A stretch of 64,000 bases of DNA, taken from NCBI GenBank assembly GCA_964035575.1, contig OZ037867.1, positions 558,001 through 622,000 of the forward strand. Reading direction: 5' to 3'. A program made the position numbers and the translations under genes. The notes under the pieces were generated by a model, which did not search any database, was not told where the DNA came from, and saw nothing but the letters and a program-made list of their open reading frames with translations. Positions 58,879 through 64,000 of the stretch are shown piece after piece. Every line of letters begins with the position of its first letter. Positions within the stretch are counted from its first letter, which is position 1. The DNA comes from Rhynchopus sp. YZ270_cl-10. Lineage: Eukaryota; Euglenozoa; Diplonemea; Diplonemida; Diplonemidae.

Positions 58879-60053
58879 ATGTCGCTAAGGAGAAGGGCCG
58901 CTTCGCATGCGAACTCTTGGTACTCTGGAGACCGTGCTGAGCTTAACAGGTATTTATAACCCTGCCCCCACTATACTGGCACTTCCTCCGTTCAGCGAAA
59001 TTGGAGGTTTGATTGCGCAGGGCGCTGCGAACGCTCTGCCGACCCAGCGTGCGCTCCAAGGGTGCGTTAAAGCAGTGATCTCCCCCCACGCTGGTTTAAG
59101 GTATGTGTACACATCGTTCAAACCTGAAAAGGTGTCTTTTAGAAATAAGGTAGCCAGCTAAGAGCTGCTGCAGCCTCGAATCTCTGACACACTCTCTGGC
59201 GATGTCTATTAGCAGCCTACGTTTTGCCCCGAGGGTGTCATTGTGTACATAGCGTCCCTTTGGGAAGTGATAGAATTAAAAAAAACGAACCTCTCACAAC
59301 AGCTATTCTGGTCCCACTGCGTCAGTTGCGTATGCGAAGCTGGCAAAAAGCCTCGTTGGTGTGGAACGTGTTTTTGTTCTGGGACCGTGTCATTGCGACT
59401 ACTTCACGGATATACGACTCTCGCAATTTGATGTTTTCGAGGGGCCTATCCAAGATGTCGCTGTGGACCAGGACGTAAACAAAGCACTGAAAGCTGCAGG
59501 AGACAAACAGGGGCTCGCCGTTGGGTACCTGGACAAGGGCACCGACACCGACGAGCACTCGATTGAGCTGCAGATGCCGTTCCTGAGCTATGTGTTGAAG
59601 GAAGCCGAGTCCAGTGCAAAGATTATTCCGATAGTGATGGGACACTTCGATGCGGACCAAGCAGCGCGCTATGGGAAGCTGCTTGCTCCGTTCTATCAGG
59701 ACCCAGCAACACGTTTTGTCATTAGTTCCGATTTTTGCCACTGGGGCAGCAGGTTCCGCTACACCCACCACTACAAGAAAGCTGAGTACGCCAATGTAGG
59801 GGACTCTATCATTGCAATGGACCACGAGGGCATGCGCTTGATAGAAGAGAAGAATCGCGCTGGGTTTGACAAGTATTTGTCCTCAACAGGGAACACCATA
59901 TGCGGCAGGGTACCCATTGCTGTGCTATTGGAAGCCATGGAGGAGGCAAAGACGGGCGGCGAAATCGACTTCGTTCATTACAGTCAATCCTCAAAATGCA
60001 AATCTACTGCGGATTCGTCTGTCTCCTATGCATCTGCGGTGGTCACCATGTGA
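58879..60053 (+). CDS. MEMO1: MEMO1 family protein (308 aa, three exons)
   Basis: Exons are 58879-58949, 58996-59100 and 59303-60053. Introns of 46 and 202 bp both have GT-AG ends and are phase 2. Joined, they give 308 residues against 297 in human MEMO1. Matches in order: RAASHANSWYSGDRAELN (6-23), ISPHAGLSYSGPTA (52-65), VFVLGPCHC (82-90), DEHSIELQMPF (142-152), ISSDFCHWGSRFRY (199-212), NTICGRVPI (256-264), YSQSSKC and DSSVSYASA near the end. His55, His89 and Cys259 align with human His49, His81 and Cys244, the reported metal site. The usual GPSHH reads GPCHC here. MEMO proteins share the fold of extradiol dioxygenases; in animals they act in receptor signalling and redox or copper/iron handling. 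The start sits in a good context (ACAACAATGTCG), and AATAAA follows the stop by 3 bases. The upstream promoter is only about 190 bp from a transposon. Confidence 0.93.
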
Positions 60054-60056
60054 AAA

Positions 60057-60066
60057 AATAAATAAA
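60057..60066 (+). terminator. Polyadenylation signals of MEMO1 homologue
   Basis: Two overlapping AATAAA hexamers (60057 and 60061) lie directly after the TGA. This implies a very short 3' UTR, unless the signals downstream of the MITE are used. Confidence 0.5.
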
Positions 60067-60084
60067 TGCAAATATAAGTAACTA

Positions 60085-60202
60085 CAGTGAACATTTCGTT
60101 AATGTCGTTTTAATTATGTCCGTTTATACCCAGCCCGACACCAAAAAAACGACATAATTAAAACCGGCTTTGTTAAAACCGCCATTATTACCGTGTTCCC
60201 TG
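60085..60202. mobile_element. 118-bp pogo/Tc1-mariner-like MITE
   Basis: The ends CAGTGAACA and TGTTCCCTG (CAGGGAACA inverted) are bordered by TA on both sides (60083-60084 and 60203-60204). The interior is a palindrome with a perfect 14-bp arm pair GTTTTAATTATGTC / GACATAATTAAAAC. A TA target duplication and CAGTG-type ends are typical of pogo/Tc1-mariner MITEs. It lies 32 bp after the MEMO1 stop and may be part of the 3' UTR. Confidence 0.65.
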
Positions 60203-60601
60203 TAGCGAATGCTGCCTGAGTTTTTTTTTTTTTAAAGATAGAAGTTACACTCTTTAGGATTGAGATGAGCCGTCTGCAGGTCCCAGTCTTTTAGGCGACG
60301 TTGTGTACGGCTGTCTTCTTTGTGATATTGATACAACGTTTCTTGCCCAGCCAATCTCTAAGCAGAATTTTTCTTTTTCTTTTTCTTTTGCCACCGGTTT
60401 CCCTCTTTAACCCCAGCTTTATTCAGTTGGCATGTGATATGTTACTGTCTTACCCAACCGAAACGAATATTAATAATTTTAGCCATTTCCCATTCACCCT
60501 ACTCCACCATACCACACCCCCTCTCCCTCTCCCTCTCCCCCACCCCACCCTCTCCAACCTGCCCTCAGAGACACACTATTACCAAACAAAAGGAAGCCAA
60601 G
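60203..60601 (+). promoter_or_regulatory. Upstream region of the cysteine-rich membrane protein gene
   Basis: No gene is seen. From about 60495 to 60570 the sequence is a strong CT-rich tract (CCCTCTCCCTCTCCCTCTCC), probably a leader or core-promoter feature, like the one before the gene at 2284-2916. Confidence 0.45.
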
Positions 60602-61027
60602 ATGTCGATCATCAAATGCGTTGCGCTGGCTGTCTGCTTTGCTGTGGCACAGGCCTGTGAGGACAGTGGCTGTTCCGATGATGGCACAGCCTGCCGTTGC
60701 CCTTGGACTGAGTGCAGCGGCGGCAGCGACGAATCCAGCGGCGGGAGCTGCAAGCTGACAGGTCTGGGTATTGTTGCTGGAGTGATCTTCTGGACATGCG
60801 TCATTGTAGGAATCGTTATCTGCTCGTGGTGCTGCTGCTGCAAGGGTGCTGGCTGCAGCTGCACGAAGCTCTGCCAGGGGGGAGTCTGCTGCAACAACCC
60901 GAACAACCAGCCAGCACCCCAGGTGGAGTACAGGACCTTCCAGCCGAGCTACCCTGCCTCCCAGGAGGTGCCTGTGACCGGAGTAGTGAGCACCGAAGAC
61001 GTAAAGAATGTCCAAACGGCAATGTAA
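60602..61027 (+). CDS. Small secreted-type single-pass membrane protein, cysteine-rich (141 aa)
   Basis: Residues 1-18 (MSIIKCVALAVCFAVAQA) form a signal peptide with a likely cut before Cys19. An acidic, Cys- and Ser-rich ectodomain follows (19-50; Cys 19, 24, 31, 33, 38, 50). One membrane helix spans about 54-76 (GLGIVAGVIFWTCVIVGIVICSW). A cytosolic cluster follows: CCCCKGAGCSC, then Cys 91, 96 and 97. The tail is polar and Pro/Gln-rich (QPAPQVEYRTFQPSYP). Topology and the juxtamembrane cysteine block resemble Shisa-type and WBP1/VOPP1-type adaptors by architecture only; no PPxY motif is seen. The cysteines next to the membrane are probable palmitoylation sites. The start (AAGATGTCG) was chosen over an upstream in-frame ATG (60434) because it gives a clean signal peptide. 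It is single-exon. AATAAA at 61130-61135 is a likely polyadenylation signal. Confidence 0.85.
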   Translation: MSIIKCVALAVCFAVAQACEDSGCSDDGTACRCPWTECSGGSDESSGGSCKLTGLGIVAGVIFWTCVIVGIVICSWCCCCKGAGCSCTKLCQGGVCCNNPNNQPAPQVEYRTFQPSYPASQEVPVTGVVSTEDVKNVQTAM

Positions 61028-61129
61028 AATACTCAGCCGATCGTCGACGCAACGAAAAAAAAGATAAAAAATAGAAAATCAGAGAAGACTGTCTGAATAG
61101 CGGCTACACTAAACCAACAAATTATCAAA

Positions 61130-61135
61130 AATAAA
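61130..61135 (+). terminator. Polyadenylation signal of the cysteine-rich membrane protein gene
   Basis: AATAAA lies 103 bases after the stop in an A-rich 3' region. Usage is not shown. Confidence 0.45.
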
Positions 61136-61679
61136 GCCAAAGTATAGTGGAGCTCATCCTCGGGTGTATACACTGATACAACCAAGTTTTCAAAAACGGA
61201 ATAAAAAGAAAATAGTCGTTCTCGGACCGGTGATTGTCGATATTGCAAAAAAAAAAAAAATACAGCAACAAAGCTAACTTTTTTAAAAGTTGTTCTAACG
61301 TTTTTTTTTCTCCCTTTGATTGTTTCGTTTCATGTTTTTATGTTTTTAGTCTTTTTTTTTTTAAAAGCCCGAGCCCGGAATCTGCATCACGGAGGCCTCA
61401 ATTACAGGGTGATGAGAGGAGGGCAGATGCAAACCACGAAGTGGATGTAGACAGCATGGTTTGCGTCCACCCCCCGGTGTTTTGGTCACATACCAAAGGT
61501 ACACTGTCACGAGAGGGCTTTGTATTTTAAGGTACGTTTCTTTTTTTTAAACCAAAGTAAGAAATGAAGAGTTGTGTTTGTTTCGTTTTCCCGCTGTATC
61601 TGAGGGTTGTGCCATTCTTTTTATTTAAATACTGTCCTGGATTTTTTATCCTTTTTTTTTTTTTTTTTTGCTATCTAGC
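61136..61679. other. Intergenic, low-complexity, no gene recognised
   Basis: It contains several A and T runs. A short inverted pair TGCAAACCA / TGGTTTGC lies near 61428 and 61458. No credible frame is present. Confidence 0.5.
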
Positions 61680-61825
61680 GATAGTAGTCTATGGCTGTGT
61701 AACTTAAGTGACTTAAGTTTTTTACTACTAGCCTGGTGTGATTCAGAGGGTACGGACAACCCACGGAAGAACCACGGGGGAACCACGGAGAATCCGTTTG
61801 GGTGATCACACCATAGTCTATAATC
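61680..61825. mobile_element. Possible 146-bp MITE bounded by T runs
   Basis: GATAGTAGTCTATGGCTGTG on the left resembles the inverted right end GATTATAGACTATGGTGTG. Long T runs lie on both outer sides (61650-61669 and 61831-61859). No target duplication could be defined, so this is tentative. Confidence 0.35.
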
Positions 61826-61828
61826 AAA

Positions 61829-61859
<31 letters not shown>

Positions 61860-62027
61860 GGAAGTTTGAAAACCCAGGATACCGTATTAGCAAAAAGTAT
61901 GACATCCCCCCCGCAGCCTGGTTCAATTGATATTACAATGATACCTGACGAGAGCCTATCCCTCTACGGTATTTCTTCTTCTTCTTCTCTCTATATAAAA
62001 TGATTGAAATGTGTCATGCCCGAGGCA

Positions 62028-62256
62028 CACGACGGTGATGTAACGGGTGTTACAAGTGGAGTTACAAGTGAGTTACATGTAACTTTTGTTACATGTAACT
62101 CACTTGTAACTCACTTGTAACCCACCAGTTACAACCTGATTTTGCCTGTAATTCATGTATCCCACTTGTAACTCACTTGTAACTCACTTGTAACGGTTTT
62201 TCACTTGTAACGTTACAAGTAACTTCACTTGTAATGTACTGTACATCACCGTCGTG
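62028..62256. mobile_element. 229-bp palindromic element with TTACAAGTGA repeats
   Basis: CACGACGGTGATGTA (62028-62042) is perfectly inverted at 62242-62256. The interior is made of 10-bp GTTACAAGTGA/TCACTTGTAAC motifs in both orientations, with GTTACATGTAAC palindromes in the middle. It is non-coding and looks like a foldback MITE. A target duplication is not clear. Confidence 0.65.
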
Positions 62257-64000
62257 CATTGCCACCTTTCAAGTTTCCCCCCCCCCCCCCCCCCCCCGAT
62301 GTCACCACCGTCAACACTCCCCAAAAAAAAAAGTCTTTAAGTTTCAACCCACTTTGTGTGTTTTTTCTCCCCCCCTGCTGTTTTGCACATTTTCCAAAAG
62401 TTTTCCTTCAATCATCCCACAATTTTTTATAGAAGACAGCCGACTGTGGTGAATAGCTTTAAGTAAAGATGGCACTGCTTCATGTCATCAAATGCAAACC
62501 GCATGCATATAACTAGACATCAATCTCCCCCCTCTGAGATCCCCCCTCTCTCTCCTATGCATGTTTTATTTTTATACCTACAAGCGTAGCTTAAAGGAGA
62601 AATAGTTCCTCAGATACGGTCGCCAATCACCCCTCCAAGATTGTGCAATCAGCGAAAAAAACCTTTTTTCCTTTTGCCTATCAGAGTTACTATTTTTTTT
62701 TTTTATCGCCCATCCTGCTTTATAAAGCCGAACGCATTTTGATAACACTCTACAGTGAAGATTATGGCAGCTACACTAATATAGCAAAATATCAAAAGAA
62801 AAGAGGGGGAGTAAATTTAGTCAGACCCAGGATTCCTGCTCACCGGGGTGAGAGGTGTGCCGTCTGTTAGTATTTTCCTCCCTTCACCGCTCTTTTGTTT
62901 GTTACATGGCATGGTCGAACGTCGCATGGTACACAGTAAAGACTTTGTAAAGCGCTCCGATCATGCCGTTTTAAGGGTTTTGTCAGTGCTTTTAGTATTT
63001 CTCCCCAACTTTGTCGTTTTATGCACGACGTGGACTAGGACCAAGTTCACGTCGGAGGTGCCTCTGTACCACGTCGTGTGGTACAGATTGGAAGAATCTC
63101 CAATAAGGCTGAAGTTTTGGTGGCGTTTTCCCCCCTGATCCGATCAGAGTCTCCGATCATCTCATCTCAGAAATGTTTATCTTTCCGAAAGGTGAATAAT
63201 CGAGCATTGAGATACATATCAGAAATACAAATATGTGTAGACAAAAGCCAGGATGGTTGCCAGATTGTTTCAACAGAGTAAGCATGCCGCCCTTGCAATG
63301 TTTTTTTAGCATGCATATGATAGTATACCCTCTGCCCTTTGATATTTTCCCCCAATTTGTATTCAGAGCGCTTATTTCAAATTGAAATAGCCAATCATCA
63401 AAAGATGCAGTGAGCGGAGAGGCCCGCTCACTGTTCATCTCGAGAGAGATATATTTATTATTTTCCACCGTCATGAAGTGACTAAATTTAAGCGACGAGA
63501 GGCTTGAGTTCATCTTACCAGCTTTTCCCCCCCCCTAACACGCAGTGTATTAAAAAGACTAGACAAAAAGAAGGCCAACGTTCAGATCGTGTGTAACAAC
63601 AGTATTTCCCTTTGAATTTCCTGTCGCCTTGCGCCAAACAGATTTTTTACCCCCTTTTTGGCTGCGTTCAACGAAAAAAACACTGTTTGTTATCAAGATC
63701 AGTTGGTAGTATGAAATTGTCTAGTTTTTTCCGTTCATTTTTCGTTTTTCATTTTTCACCCCCGCCCCTCCCCCTCCCCCTCCCCCTCCCCAGTGTTATC
63801 GAATTTGTCAGTTTTGCTATTTCTCGCACCTAATTGCTGACACAGAACAGGTCTACGGTGCTCTTTTTTTTTTTATTTGAGCAACAAATTTAGTTTCCCT
63901 CAGAAGAAAAAAGAACTTACTCCTCCTTTCACCCTATACTACACTTTGCTTATTACTCAACAGCCGTATCATCTCTACGAGGCTTTCCCCCATCCCATCC
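62257..64000. other. Right-end intergenic, no gene recognised
   Basis: It holds a 21-base C run (62277-62297), an inverted pair CACGACGTGG (63024-63033) / CCACGTCGTG (63069-63078) and a CT-rich tract CCCCTCCCCCTCCCCCTCCC near 63766-63790. That tract may lead into a gene beyond the window, because similar tracts precede two genes here. Frames at 62848-63138 (plus) and 63157-63513 (minus) have no recognised domain and are probably chance. Confidence 0.4.

Noticed and set aside
59101-59302. Extra exon inside MEMO1 intron 2
   Set aside because: Exons 2 and 3 join in frame to give the continuous family motif PHAGLSYSGPTA, so no further coding segment is needed.

Overview
The window comes from a nuclear genome of an unidentified, probably unicellular, eukaryote. 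Evidence: an intron-free eukaryotic-type farnesyl diphosphate synthase, a MEMO1 homologue split by two GT-AG introns (46 and 202 bp), a signal-peptide membrane protein, an N-myristoylation-type protein, AATAAA signals, many long A/T homopolymers and several MITE-like DNA transposons. I cannot name the species, and I see no rRNA, tRNA, CRISPR array or reverse-transcriptase element.

Layout. (1) 1-9.6 kb is a gene-sparse left arm. It holds the tail of a possible membrane-protein gene (2-235), a putative MGC-type protein (2284-2916, minus) and the farnesyl diphosphate synthase (6703-7917, minus). Four hAT-like MITEs with 8-bp or near-8-bp target-site duplications (TSDs) lie here, two of them twin copies flanking the synthase, plus one smaller element nested in a MITE. 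(2) About 9.59-54.9 kb is one 45-kb satellite. A 38-bp tandem repeat (roughly 470 units in eight arrays) alternates with seven 3.3-4.1 kb complex blocks. Each block contains 736-bp units, a 57-bp subrepeat, an inverted copy of the module and a TATA-containing head-to-head centre. Blocks plus arrays alternate as two forms, A (5,958 bp) and B (5,897 bp), giving an 11,855-bp dimeric higher-order repeat. Divergent copies lie at both edges. (3) 55-58.7 kb is transposon debris: a palindrome-rich candidate element and a foldback element (56672-58691) with a hAT-like MITE inserted inside it. (4) 58.7-64 kb is a right arm with MEMO1 (58879-60053, plus), a 118-bp pogo/Tc1-like MITE just after its stop, a small cysteine-rich membrane protein (60602-61027, plus), a palindromic TTACAAGTGA-repeat element (about 62.03-62.26 kb) and low-complexity intergenic DNA.

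The genes are unrelated housekeeping or membrane functions and form no pathway. The strongest signals are architectural: the alternating dimeric satellite with an internal inverted, TATA-bearing module; a hairpin that shows a compensatory base-pair change between edge and core copies; a precise 7-bp microinversion spread among edge repeats; and one internal core module shared by hAT-like MITEs whose terminal inverted repeats (TIRs) differ.
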